Source of the DNA: Entrophospora sp. SA101
Taxonomy: Eukaryota > Glomeromycota > Glomeromycetes > Entrophosporales > Entrophosporaceae
Length of the DNA stretch: 11,244 nt
Direction of reading: 5' to 3'
Assembly: GCA_958430865.1 (NCBI GenBank)
Contig: CAUDNR010000746.1
Coordinates: 56,752-67,995 of the forward strand
In this document: one piece after another, positions 1 through 8,613 of the stretch
How the letters are laid out: each line of letters begins with the position of its first letter
Position numbering within the stretch: position 1 is the stretch's first letter
The notes under the pieces: model-generated
Database searches by the model: none
Seen by the model: only the letters and a program-made list of their open reading frames with translations
What the model was told of the DNA's origin: nothing
Made by a program: the position numbers and the translations under genes

Positions 1-55
1 GTGTGAAAAATGGCTCATTTGATAGCTTAAAATCATAATTTTTATTGATAATATT

Positions 56-1026
56 TTAATAAGAAATCCTTTCGCCATTATTTTCAATGACCAGTTCACA
101 TCTCGATTTCATTGAATGAATTAAACTAATTAGAAGTGAATTAGGAATTGCATCCCACTCCTCAGCCATAAACTGCACCAATTCTGCCAGATTTTTTGGC
201 ATTCTCTTCTCCACATTCCTCTTAACAATAGCCCACAAATTTTCTATTGGGTTTAAATCAGGACTGTTGGATGGCCAATCCATAACTTCAGGAAAGTTTT
301 CTTGAAGAAATGTTTTGGCTCAGCGGCTTGTATGTTTGAGATCATTATCCTGTTGAAACTGCCAATCATCCTCTAACATTCTTTGGATCTCTGGGCGATG
401 ATCCTCCAATATTTCAACATAAAATTCTGCATTCATAATTTCTCGGAAGCAAAAAAGACTGGTCTTTCCATGGATTCAAAAGCCACCCCAAGCAAAAATT
501 TTGGTGCGATCTTTTGGCATTGGGCAAATGGGTCTTACATTCTTATACCACCTTTCAATTGTGTTTCGGTAAAGCTGGAAAGCTGTCTCATCCAAAAATA
601 GGGTTTTCCCCCAATTATCATTAAGATGATTTTGTGCCCACTCTACATGATGTTCTTTATGCCTTATTGTTAGCATTAGGGTGGCTCTTGGCAAATTTTT
701 CTTATATCCGATCCCTTCCAAATGCCTTAATACTGTTACATATGAGACCTCTATTCCTTTATTTAACATTTTATTAGCCAAAGACCTCAAAGAAATAGAA
801 GAATCTCTACAAATATATTGTCCGATTGCACATGATGCTTCTGCAGTAATTTTCTTTTTTCTACCATTACCCCCTTTATGTTCCACATTACCATTTTTTT
901 TCAACTTTTCAATATTAAAATAAATAGTTGCAAGTGGGATGTTCGTAATTGACGAGCAGAACATATCCCCTGATTCCAATAATATAATAAGGTTGTATGT
1001 TGCTGTTCTTTTGTAGATTGTGTCAT
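56..1026 (-). pseudogene. Tc1/mariner transposase, nearly full length, inactivated
   Basis: This is the remnant of a cut-and-paste DNA transposase that would bind the ends of its element and insert it at TA. The reading begins at the ATG at 1026-1024. The N-terminal helix-turn-helix region follows (GICSARQL, then TNIPLATIYFNIEKLKK), then the linker HKGGNGRKKKIT. The catalytic residues are all visible: first Asp in LFLDETAF (codon 592-590), second Asp in FQQDND (349-347) and Glu in NPIENLW (244-242). There are 34 codons between the last two, the DD34E spacing typical of Tc1. Full length would be about 333 residues, normal for the family. Defects: a frame change near 946-948, apparently with a few residues missing, and in-frame TGA codons at 478-476 and 322-320. 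Apart from these stops, one frame is open from 979 to 56. The terminal inverted repeats were not found; the left end lies outside the window. Confidence 0.93.
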
Positions 1027-1270
1027 TTTATTAGCAAATTACACAAAAATTTTTTATTCGATTTGGTTAAAAGATAAAACAGACTAAATCTAATAAAGAA
1101 AGGCTTTGTTTTGAATTTTATTTGATGCGGATCAGACCGTTTTTGGTAAAGTTATTAAAGTTTTTTTTACATCAAAAAATTTCCAAATTTTTTTGTAAGT
1201 TAAATCTTTTACAATATTTTGTTCAATAAAATATGCTTATTAATCCTATTTTCTGTAATACTAGCTTATA

Positions 1271-1298
1271 TACTAATTACTAATTACTAATTACTAAT
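1271..1298. repeat. 7-bp tandem repeat, 4 units
   Basis: Four uninterrupted, identical copies of TACTAAT. This is a short simple repeat in AT-rich spacer with no sign of function. The unit resembles the fungal intron branch-point consensus, but no gene is nearby in a fitting position. Confidence 0.9.
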
Positions 1299-1394
1299 TC
1301 TATGACTCATTATTACAAATAATTTGATTAATAATTCGAAGTAAATAATTATGTCATAAAATAAGTTAAAAATAGAAATGATGTAATGATCTAC

Positions 1395-1405
1395 ATGTGT
1401 AACAT
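1395..1405 (+). repeat. Possible terminal inverted repeat, left copy
   Basis: ATGTGTAACAT here (ACATGTGTAACATGAC in context, 1393-1408) matches in reverse complement the motifs at 2789-2800 and 2812-2822, on the other side of the transposase-like pseudogene. The match is 11-12 bp. A match this short can arise by chance in a window of this size; its position around the pseudogene is what makes it worth listing. Confidence 0.35.
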
Positions 1406-1537
1406 GACGTGCAACCGTTGCAATAAATATAGAAAGATGATTGTTAATCGTGATGTAATATTCAGCGCATCACATGACTTCCGTAGTAAGTTCGTTATAA
1501 TTGGTCAATATTAACGGTCAATTGGTTGGTCCACGGT

Positions 1538-2690
1538 TTACAATCTCACAATACTAAGAGTGCCATTAGGACCTTTTCCTATGATTTTATTTTCATTAAG
1601 AACATAATTAATTTGTTCACTTACTGCTTTATCTTAAATACCAAATAAATGAACTTACATGGACTAAGGTAATAGATTTTACTTACTTGTTGATCAGAAT
1701 GAGGTACATGAACATTTTGGGCTCAATCATAACTATAATGAGCAGTGGCATCAATACTGCAATATGGTATTTTACCCTTTGAATAATTTTGATTAATTAA
1801 TTTTCTTTGTTCTTCTGCTAATTTAGTGTTTTTATGATAATAATTTCTTTCTAGTTTAGCCTTGGATAGATGTTCTTTAAATCTTTTGAGCAAATTTTTA
1901 GCTTCTTCCTCTTGGTGAGTATTATAATGTAAACCATCTCTAAAATGTTGACAAGCATCACACAAATAAGTCCTGGGACTCATAATTTGAATCTCTGGTG
2001 TCAATTGATGCCATAATTTTCTGAAAGCATCATACTTCAATGATTTCAAATTACTATCTTCTTCCAGACCAGCTAGAAAATCCCTGTGGACTGATTTATA
2101 ACTCATTTCAGCTGGTAAGAATACAATTGATTGAGTTATTCTATTGTTACTTCTTCCTGGACTTGGTAATCCATGAACTTCTGCATAATTTTCCAGAAAA
2201 TTCTTTACTACTTCAGCAACATTTTTATCAATTACCATTTTGGTTTTCCATTGAGGCATTCTTTTAATATTACTATGAATTCTTGGCAGAACACCATTGT
2301 TTATCAAATGATTTCTGATATTTTTAAAATAAGTCCTACCAATTCCCAACATATTGAGATAAGTTTCTTGACAAAGTAATATATTGTGATTCCAATGGTA
2401 AAAAGTTCTTTTATTAGATCTAGTTTTCTTTTGAGGCATCTGCTGGTGCTTACTGTCCCTCTATCCATTGCTTTAAGTTGGGCCATTAGAAATATGTCTT
2501 GTTCTGATTTAGAAAGAGCTTGAAAGGATTCCCTTAATTCTGCAAATTGCTCTTTGGGAATTCTTGAAAAGCAACCACATTTACAACTTTTTTCTAAAAG
2601 GTCAATTGCTTTTTGATATTCATTAGAACCATTATATTTATTATTACTTTTCATATATACACTTATCCCTATATATAATTTTATGTTCAC
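1538..2690 (-). pseudogene. Transposase-like protein (DUF7869-like family), truncated and frameshifted
   Basis: Two overlapping frames make one broken protein. The first part (from 2690) carries CKCGCFSRIP and the segment QDIFLMAQLKAMDRG. A shift near 2440-2455 leads into the second part, with RSNKRTFYHW, VHGLPSPGR, YLCDACQHFRDG (a CxxC pair that may bind zinc) and IDATAHYSYD. I recognise this order from a eukaryotic family I recall as DUF7869-containing, found in fungi and cnidarians and thought to have an RNase H-like, transposase-type core; the name is from memory. After a TGA at 1725-1723 the homology continues in frame (VHVPHSDQQVSKIYYLSP), changes frame near 1651, meets a TAA at 1636-1634 and ends with INYVLNENKIIGKGPNGTLS near 1540. 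The second acidic block expected downstream (an HADNC-type motif) is absent, so the catalytic core is incomplete. Confidence 0.72.
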
Positions 2691-2779
2691 TTTGTAGGTT
2701 TTTTTAATTATTTAAAATTCTGTGATGACAAATGAAGTGGATGGAATAGAATTAAATTTGGGTGAACTATTATGACACT

Positions 2780-2822
2780 GACATAAAGGGTGTTACACAT
2801 GTCATAAAAGGATGTTACACAT
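2780..2822 (-). repeat. Two-copy direct repeat; possible right terminal repeat
   Basis: Two adjacent copies of about 21 nt, of the form CATAAA(A)GG(G/A)TGTTACACAT, lie at 2780-2800 and 2801-2822. Their TGTTACACAT core is the reverse complement of the motif at 1393-1405. Duplicated subterminal motifs are common in DNA transposons, so this may be the 5' end of the element that carried the 1538-2690 pseudogene, about 90 bp upstream of its start. The link is inference. Confidence 0.4.
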
Positions 2823-4149
2823 ATTTTTTAATAGTGAGTGTCACAATTAATTTCAACTTTTGACATCAGCAAAACAATTTGGGCTGCATGTATAATCAAT
2901 AGTCAAAATAAGAAAAGGCGACCTGACAACTCTATTATATTAGATAGTACCAATCAAAAATAATATAAATAAAGTACTGATTTAATCATAGAACATATGT
3001 GGCTTTATTTAAAACAATTGATTTTCAAAAAAATTATTTACAATGGAAATAAAAAGATCAATTGTGGATTGTTTTTTTGTTTTTTATGTTTCCAAAAAAG
3101 CCTTGGTGATTTTTTTGATGAATTTGATTGCTAAGAAAATTATTCATTAATGTCAATTTGTAAAATAAAGATTCTTCCTTGTACTTTGAAAAAGTCTTAA
3201 AAAAAATTTTTTTGACAATTTAAATGGTGCTTTTGAAAAGATCCATCTAATTGATCTGAGGATATCAAATAAAAAAAATTAACAGTCACAAACAACATAT
3301 ATAAAATCAATTTTTTGCTCAAATTTCATATTTTCAACACTACTATCTCTTATTTTTCTTGAATTAAAATTATTGATATTTAAAAATAAATGGTAAAACA
3401 ATATCTTCAAAATTTCACATTTCTTTTTCCTTAAAAAGTGAAATACAATAATATCAATTAATGTTCATGCAAAAATAATACAATCCATATTAAAAACGAA
3501 CATTACACACATTGATTCTTGTACAAAATAATCCATTGATTTTGTTTCCAAAATCTTATCTTTCATTCGTATTTTCTCATAGTATAAACAATGTCTGCTG
3601 TATTGACCATGGTTATGTTTGTTAAAATTGTCAGTGGCTCTAACACTTTAACTGATATAGTCACAACTAGACTAGATGGTGGTGAATATGGGATTTCCAA
3701 TACAAAATATTCAATGTCAATGAGTCAAATCTAATTGAAGAAATTCAACAGAATACCATCATGTTTTTTGTGGGAAAATATGCAATTATTTTTTTTATTT
3801 TGAATTTTTTGTCTTTAAATGATTAAAAAAAAGCAGCATATTACTTTTGATGTTCCTTGACTTGAGAAAAAGTGTACTGCATGTTCAAGAGCTTGCATTG
3901 CATTCTTTTATTTGTAAACTTGTTATTAAAACCCACATCCCGCAAGCATAATGGACACTCATTTTGTGCAACAGTCATTTGTATAATAGTCAGGCGGTTA
4001 CACAGAGCCCATTGCTTCTGAAACTTCACTAGAATATAGCTGTAGCCTCTCTGAGTCCAGATCATCAGCAAGATCAAAATTATCTCACACTTTTATAATC
4101 AAACTTTTGCAAGAACTTTCACCATAACATATGTTGATCATTTTTTGTG
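2823..4149. other. AT-rich region without recognisable gene
   Basis: The sequence is dominated by A and T runs. Open frames here are short. One of 48 codons runs 3591-3734 on the plus strand (starts MSAVLTMVMF) and matches nothing I know. The 5' half of the hAT element would be expected here (BED zinc finger and first catalytic Asp), but I could not recognise either, so it is deleted or too decayed to read. Confidence 0.5.
3841..4077 (-). other. Unrecognised open frame in a more GC-rich patch
   Basis: A 78-codon open frame with two Cys pairs (ECPLCLRDVG and MQCKLL). It lies in DNA visibly richer in G/C than both flanks, which suggests a relic of an inserted or once-coding sequence. A second minus-strand frame also has a protein-like stretch (NFDLADDLDSERLQLYSSE) that ends at a stop. 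No family is recognised, no splice context is clear, and either frame could be chance. Confidence 0.2.
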
Positions 4150-5439
4150 ATCTGCAACAGTGTCCACTATGCTTATATTAATAATAACAATATTGTTGGT
4201 GGAAGTTTAAAAAAATATTATAAGATTTGGTGGACATCAGCCTAAGATCCTTTATCATCAATTGTATGTTTAGAATCATGCTTTATTTTAATTTTAACAG
4301 AGCATAATGATCTAATTTCAAATCCAATTAAGAAAATTTTACAGGAATATAATTTTTTTAGTAATGTTTGAACCTTTCCTATATTTTCAAACCAATGAAA
4401 GATTCTGTGGTGGTTTTGCAATCAGAAACACAAATCTTGCTGATTGCTATCTACATCTTGTTAAGTTAGCTGTTGCAGTTAAAAGAGTTCTTATCAATAT
4501 AAATTCTAGCTTTAAAAAATTCTGCATTAATAAATTTAATCTACAATGGAAAGAATTCAATTATTCAGGATATTTTTTAGCATACTTTTTGCATCCAGGT
4601 TACAAAGGAATTGGAATTAGATATGGTCAATTTCAAAATATTGCAGAAATTGCAGCAAACTATTGGAAGTCATTGCAAAAATCAAAAAAATCTTGTACAG
4701 AATTACTTTCTCAATTGCAGAAATATAGATTATAACAAAAACCTTATAATGCGACATATAATGATCAATATGATAGTCCTCTTTCATGGTGGTATACCTG
4801 TGAAAATAATTAGGACCATCTATATACAACAATTAGCAATTAAATTATTTTCAGTTGTTCCACATAGTGCTGGATGTGAACACATTTTTTCATACTTGGG
4901 ACATCTTTATGGAAAGAATCATTAAAATCTAAATATTGATTCTGTAAACAATATTGCTAAAATCCATTCCTTTTATCTAAGCAATATTAAAAAGAATTAG
5001 AATATACTGGTCAAAATTTAACAGAAAAGGATTTAAAAATTATGTTGATTGAAGCAGAAGTTATTTCAGATGATGATGATGAAAGTAATGATGATGAAAG
5101 TAATAATTATGAAAGTAATAATTATGTTGATGATGAAATTAATTTGACAGATTTAGAAATTCATGATATTATGGATTTGGAGATTACAGTGTTGATAGCA
5201 ATGAATTAGATTATGATACATTAGGATTAGTTCAAGAATCAATGAATGAGGATTTATTTTCAGAAATAGTAAATGAAGAAGCATTTCAACAACCAGAAGA
5301 AAACCAACAATTATTACATGATTCTACAGGTTTTGAAGAAAGTTGTGAAGCCAATGATGAATATGAAGTGATAATTTCTACTAAAACAAGAAGCAAATAC
5401 CCAATTAAGCAACATAATCTACAAAATAAAAATGCTTAA
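4150..5439 (+). pseudogene. hAT-family transposase, 3' half, decayed
   Basis: This is the C-terminal part of a hAT transposase, readable only by changing frame several times. Frame 1 (about 4150-4371) gives GGSLKKYYKIWWTSA, a TAA at 4243-4245, then DLISNPIKKILQEYNFFSNV. Frame 2 (4364-4813) gives RNTNLADCYLHLVKLA, FLHPGYKGIGI and, after a TAA at 4733-4735, YNDQYDSPLSWW. Frame 3 (about 4815-5000) gives LFSVVPHSAGCEHIFSYLG, the hallmark of the hAT C-terminal dimerisation region, then a TAA at 4923-4925 and IAKIHSFYLSNIKK. A slip in an A-run near 4990 returns to frame 2 (ELEYTGQNLTEKDLK), followed by Asp/Asn/Glu-rich repeats. A shift near 5180 gives a final acidic stretch ending at 5439. The decayed frames rule out function. 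The block order matches hAT proteins I know from glomeromycete genomes. Confidence 0.85.
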
Positions 5440-6158
5440 AAATTTGTTTTAAATAATTCTATTATTTTTAAAATAAAATTTGAATTTATACTTTCATTAA
5501 TTTTGACATTTTTTGTCACCTTTGATGCTTTCATCACTTTCATCACTTTCAACAAAAGTACTTATCATTTGCTGAAATACTTTCTACCCTCCAAAATACT
5601 TTCGGCACCCAACCTTGATATGTACAAATGCCTGTGTCATGTGATATGATTATATATTATAAAAACGAAAAGTTGGCATGTAACTTTTACTTATTATTTT
5701 TCTTATTTAAATTCTTGTCTATCTGGAGAATCATTACCTTGTAACTCCGAGAATAGAATGATCTGTATTTGTTAATATATTATAAAAATTAATGTGTAAC
5801 TTTTACTTACTATTTTTCCTATTTAAATTCTTGTCTATCTTGAGAATTCATTACTTCGTAACTCTGAGAATAGAATGATCTGTATTCATTTGTTTATATA
5901 ATAAAAATAACTAGTTTGTTTATATGATAATAAAATAATAATAAATAAATAACTAGTTGCATATTAATATAGAGTATATTAATATGTAAAAACATAATCT
6001 TTTGTTTTATGTAAATAAGTGAATTCAATTATCCCAATAATAATGTTAATGTATACATTAAAAAAATAAACAAAGAAATAATAAAAATAATTAATTGCTA
6101 ATATCAATAAAATAATAATATGAATAAAATATTAATTTTTTTAAATAAATATTTAATA
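5440..6158. other. AT-rich spacer downstream of hAT and PIF1-like gene
   Basis: No coding region. It contains short TTTCATCAC repeats near 5530-5550, a segment CTTTCGGCACCCAACC near 5600-5616 that may be close to the hAT element end (no partner seen on the other side), the tandem duplication described separately, and A/T microsatellite-like DNA from 5890 to 6158. The hAT and helicase genes converge here, so both transcript ends should fall in this region; no specific poly(A) signal can be singled out. Confidence 0.6.
5652..5910. repeat. Tandem duplication, two copies of about 120 bp
   Basis: The segment starting TATATTATAAAAA and running through ATTTAAATTCTTGTCTATCT to GAGAATAGAATGATCTGTAT occurs twice in a row, with the second copy shifted by about 116-123 bp. 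Copies differ by scattered substitutions and small indels, so the duplication is not recent. Neither copy has an open frame of note. Confidence 0.85.
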
Positions 6159-8158
6159 TTAATCTGTTAATGACTCATAAAATCTCTTTACTTTGTCATG
6201 AACCATTATCTTTTCTCTTGCAAAGTTTAAAACCTGTAAAGATTCCAATGATTTAGCTCGTGACAAAGCAACATATGCCTGCCCTATTTACAAAAAAAAA
6301 TATAATAATTTTTTTATTTATTTATAATAATAGTTATATTATCATTATTATGAATGTATATATAAATACCTTTTTCAAAAACCTCTTTCAAATCAATCTT
6401 GACTCTTTCCAGTGTTTGGCCCTGGCTTTTATGAATACTAATTGCCCAGGCAAGTATAAGAGGAATCTAATATTACATTAAATATATAATAAATACATAT
6501 ATATATTACAAAAAAAAATTTCATGCATACACATAAATACAAAAATACCTACTTGTTGTCTACTTGCTGATACAACATTACCAACAGTTTCTAGTCTCCA
6601 TTCAGCTTTATGAACAATCAATTTTCTATTTTCAGTAAATTTAACTATTGGCAATATTTCATCTTTCTGGCCAAACTCTACAATCTCATCTTCACCATCA
6701 TAATAACTTTTTCTAGTATCTTTTGAATAAAAACCAACAATAACACCTCTACTCCCATTAACTAAATCATTATTGATCTTTTTAATAAGCATTACTTGTG
6801 CACCCCGTTTTAATTCCAGTTTATCTGGTGCCAAGCAACCTTTAATAAGTGTCTTTAATTGACCAATTTTTTCTGGTTCATAGTCTTTGGCATGATATAT
6901 ATATGGTTTATTTTGAATTTTACTTAAAAACACAAGATTTGCACTAGTTACTTTATCAATTTTTGAGTACCTTGTAATTTAACAAACAAATATTATTATA
7001 TAAGCATATTATATATATCATGAATATTGATCAACTTACAATTCTGTAACATGAATTCCATCATCAGGATATTGTGGTGGAAGTTTTAATCTATTCATGA
7101 TTTCCAATGTTTTTTCAGTCACAATGCCCAACCTAATCTCATTTAATATACCAATAAAATCTATAGAATTAGAATTAAAAATTAGATCAATTTATCAAAT
7201 AAATATTTATTCTTTTACCAGACTCCTTCTGTCTAAAAACTGTTGACAATTGTATCATATGGTTTATACATTTAGTCCATGAGTTTGATTCATAACAAAA
7301 TTTAATATTACAATCTTTAGAAACTGGCAGTAGTTGGAAAAAATCACCTGTGACTATTAACTAATAAATAAAATATACAAATATATTTGTGTAAACATTA
7401 TAAAAAAAACACCTCAAAAAATCATTAATCATTAAATATCAATCAATATTATAGCATACTAATATTCCACCAAATAGCCTATGATTATTGCGAATAGCTT
7501 GTGCAATTGTATCCAGTTTATCAAATAAGCCCCCATCAAGCATTGAGACTATATATAAATTATAAAATAATTAAATAAATAATAAATAATCAAATAATGA
7601 TTATTATTATTTTCAATGAATTAGGTAAAAAAAAAAAATTATACCTTCATCAATAACCAATGCTTTAATAGATTTCCATTGGAGATAATGGATTTTTGAT
7701 TTTTTAATTTTTTCAATAAGCTTTTCTGTTGATTCAGTTCCTAGCCCTATTCCTGCAAATGAGTGTAAAGTTGTACCAGAAATGTTAACTGCTGCTATGC
7801 CAGTCATAGCAGTTACAGCAACCTTTTCAGTTCCATAAATTTTTTTAAGAGCAACTATAATTTTTAACAGGACATGACTTTTACCGGTTCCTGCTGAACC
7901 AGTGAAAAATAAATTTTCATGTTTATTAACAGCTATGTCATAAACTAATTGCTGTTTTATTGACAAAGCCTCTTGTTCTTGTTTCTGTTGTTGTTGCTCT
8001 TGTTGTTGTTGTTGTTGTTGCTGCTGCTGCTCTTGTTGCTGTTGTTGTTGTTGTTGCTGAGATGATGGTTTTTTATGCAAGTATTTTTCAATCGATACCT
8101 GACTGTTCGTGATGACAAGTGGCGGGCGATAACCACCATTCTTTTTAATAACTAACTA
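6159..8158 (-). CDS. PIF1-like 5'-3' DNA helicase, seven exons, apparently intact
   Basis: PIF1-family helicases are ATP-driven and unwind DNA 5' to 3'; members act in telomere, replication-fork and G-quadruplex maintenance, and many fungi carry extra, mobile-element-like copies. Exons read cleanly: from about 8158 to 7645, 7548-7460, 7360-7219, 7160-7040, 6970-6553, 6466-6370, and 6283-6159 ending in TAA. All six introns are GT-AG and phases agree. Numbering residues from codon 8080-8078 (total 475): poly-Gln 8-36, Walker A GSAGTGKS 61-68, motif Ia [19 protein letters not shown], Walker B IDE (D144, E145) joined across intron 1 to VSMLDGG, motif [23 protein letters not shown], and at the end SIHKSQGQT and AYVALSRA. 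All ATPase motifs are present, with no internal stop. The frame stays open upstream to a TAG at 8158-8156 but holds no ATG, so at least one 5' exon is missing from this model. A candidate start, MKLKK at 8222, would need splicing into the frame. Confidence 0.93.
6284..6369 (-). other. PIF1-like gene intron 6
   Basis: The donor is GTATTT and the acceptor AAATAG. Splicing rebuilds a Gly codon in [14 protein letters not shown], the last helicase motif. Length is 86 nt. Confidence 0.9.
6467..6552 (-). other. PIF1-like gene intron 5
   Basis: The donor is GTAGGT and the acceptor ATTAG. Splicing gives [20 protein letters not shown], the expected approach to the late helicase motif. Without it the frame runs into a stop at 6480-6478. 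Length is 86 nt. Confidence 0.9.
6971..7039 (-). other. PIF1-like gene intron 4
   Basis: The donor is GTAAGT, the most canonical in the gene, and the acceptor ACAAG. Splicing gives [18 protein letters not shown]. Length is 69 nt. Confidence 0.86.
7161..7218 (-). other. PIF1-like gene intron 3
   Basis: The donor is GTAAAA and the acceptor CTATAG. It is the shortest intron of the gene at 58 nt. Splicing rebuilds an Asp codon: [15 protein letters not shown]. Confidence 0.88.
7361..7459 (-). other. PIF1-like gene intron 2
   Basis: The donor is GTATGC and the acceptor ATTAG. Splicing gives [13 protein letters not shown], the expected motif III. Family members usually have Gln where this protein has the first Leu after GGI. 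Length is 99 nt. Confidence 0.88.
7549..7644 (-). other. PIF1-like gene intron 1
   Basis: The donor is GTATAA and the acceptor TATATAG. Removal joins GAA-G to TC-TCA and rebuilds the Walker B segment IDEVSML, which confirms the junction. Length is 96 nt. Confidence 0.9.
7970..8060 (-). repeat. CAA/CAG triplet tract encoding poly-Gln
   Basis: An interrupted CAA/CAG run encodes 9 Gln, Glu, 10 Gln, Glu, 4 Gln, then mixed Lys/Gln/Glu, just before the helicase domain of the PIF1-like gene. It is presumably a flexible, length-variable linker and a likely hotspot for replication slippage. The other frames of the run (poly-Asn/Ser) are not meaningful. Confidence 0.95.
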
Positions 8159-8200
8159 GAGTGACGATGAGTGGCGGGCAATAACCACCACCACCATCCT
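8111..8200 (-). repeat. Diverged tandem duplication in 5' part of PIF1-like gene
   Basis: Two related segments 51 bp apart share, on the minus strand, GGTGGTTAT(C/T)GCCCGCCACT. The downstream copy (8111-8140) encodes [19 protein letters not shown] in the helicase frame. The upstream copy (8162-8197) encodes [17 protein letters not shown] before a TAA and has extra GGT triplets. Substitutions such as LVIT to LIVT look like coding divergence, so an exon segment was probably duplicated and one copy is now intronic or 5' untranslated. Confidence 0.65.
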
Positions 8201-8280
8201 TAAAACACTTCTTCAGCTTCATTTTCTCTTCTTTTTTTATTACTTAGACTTTGATTGTTTGGTATTGTTAAAAAAAAGAA

Positions 8281-8613
8281 GTTTGTTTAATTGATCGACG
8301 CGTACACATTAATTATTTATTATTATTCTATTGGTTGGGATGACAGACGCGAATTGTTTTTTTTTTGGGAAAACAATTTATTTTTTGACAGAGTCCAAGA
8401 TGACAAAATGCAAATCTTCTAAAGAAGACGTGTTAATAACTAACCAGAGGTACTATTTTTTACTTGTATTGATATTTTTATTTTAGCTTATAAATATTTT
8501 AATTGGAAATCAAAAACGCGGAGCAGATCTTGCTGGGTAATTACAAGATTTTCATTGATAATATTTTGCTTTTCGTAATCAATATTAATATTAATATATA
8601 ATTTAACTACAAG
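8281..8613. promoter_or_regulatory. Divergent spacer with possible PIF1-like gene promoter
   Basis: No convincing gene. On the minus strand, CCAACCAATAG near 8326-8337 contains a CCAAT box, followed by an AT-rich TATA-like stretch toward the helicase gene; this is a plausible but unproven promoter. On the plus strand a short open frame starts at ATG 8400-8402 (MTKCKSSKEDVLITNQR), followed by a possible GTACTA donor. It could be the first exon of a plus-strand gene, but joining it to the next acceptor-like site gives a stop, so I do not call it. Confidence 0.3.

Larger units (their letters stand above)
1027..1537. other. AT-rich spacer; Tc1 5' flank and left part of a decayed element
   Basis: No coding region is visible. 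The part next to 1027-1200 (read on the minus strand) is probably the untranslated 5' end of the Tc1 element, but no matching repeat is seen at the other end. Four perfect 7-bp tandem units lie at 1271-1298. The stretch from about 1390 to 1537 is richer in G/C and CpG than its surroundings and starts with the possible terminal motif ACATGTGTAACA. Confidence 0.5.

Noticed and set aside
383..923. Two plus-strand open frames (383-601 and 681-923)
   Set aside because: They lie antisense to the recognisable Tc1 transposase and have no protein character of their own.
56..1026. Reassigned genetic code with TGA as sense
   Set aside because: Pseudogenes here also carry TAA, TAG and frameshifts, and the intact helicase has no internal TGA in its exons; decay explains the TGAs.
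1..1200. Terminal inverted repeats of the Tc1 element
   Set aside because: I compared 1-60 with 1027-1200 in reverse complement and saw no convincing match; the left end is probably outside the window.
1681..1686. GTAAGT on the minus strand as an intron donor ending the DUF7869-like exon
   Set aside because: Reading straight through gives QQVSKIYYLSP, which matches the family; the six bases are coding.
2040..2379. Two plus-strand open frames (2040-2267 and 2173-2379)
   Set aside because: They are antisense shadows of the DUF7869-like pseudogene.
4617..4832. Minus-strand open frame of 71 codons
   Set aside because: It is antisense to the hAT pseudogene, whose motifs are clear on the plus strand.
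6260..6481. Plus-strand open frame of 73 codons
   Set aside because: It runs antisense over exons 6-7 and intron 6 of the PIF1-like gene, and is mostly A/T run sequence.
8078..8080. Translation start of the helicase at 8080
   Set aside because: The codon is TTG, not ATG, and the frame remains open upstream to 8158, so this is not a real nuclear-gene start.
7957..8139. Minus-strand frame rich in Asn and Ser
   Set aside because: It is another frame of the CAA/CAG tract; the helicase frame gives poly-Gln followed by the Walker A motif.
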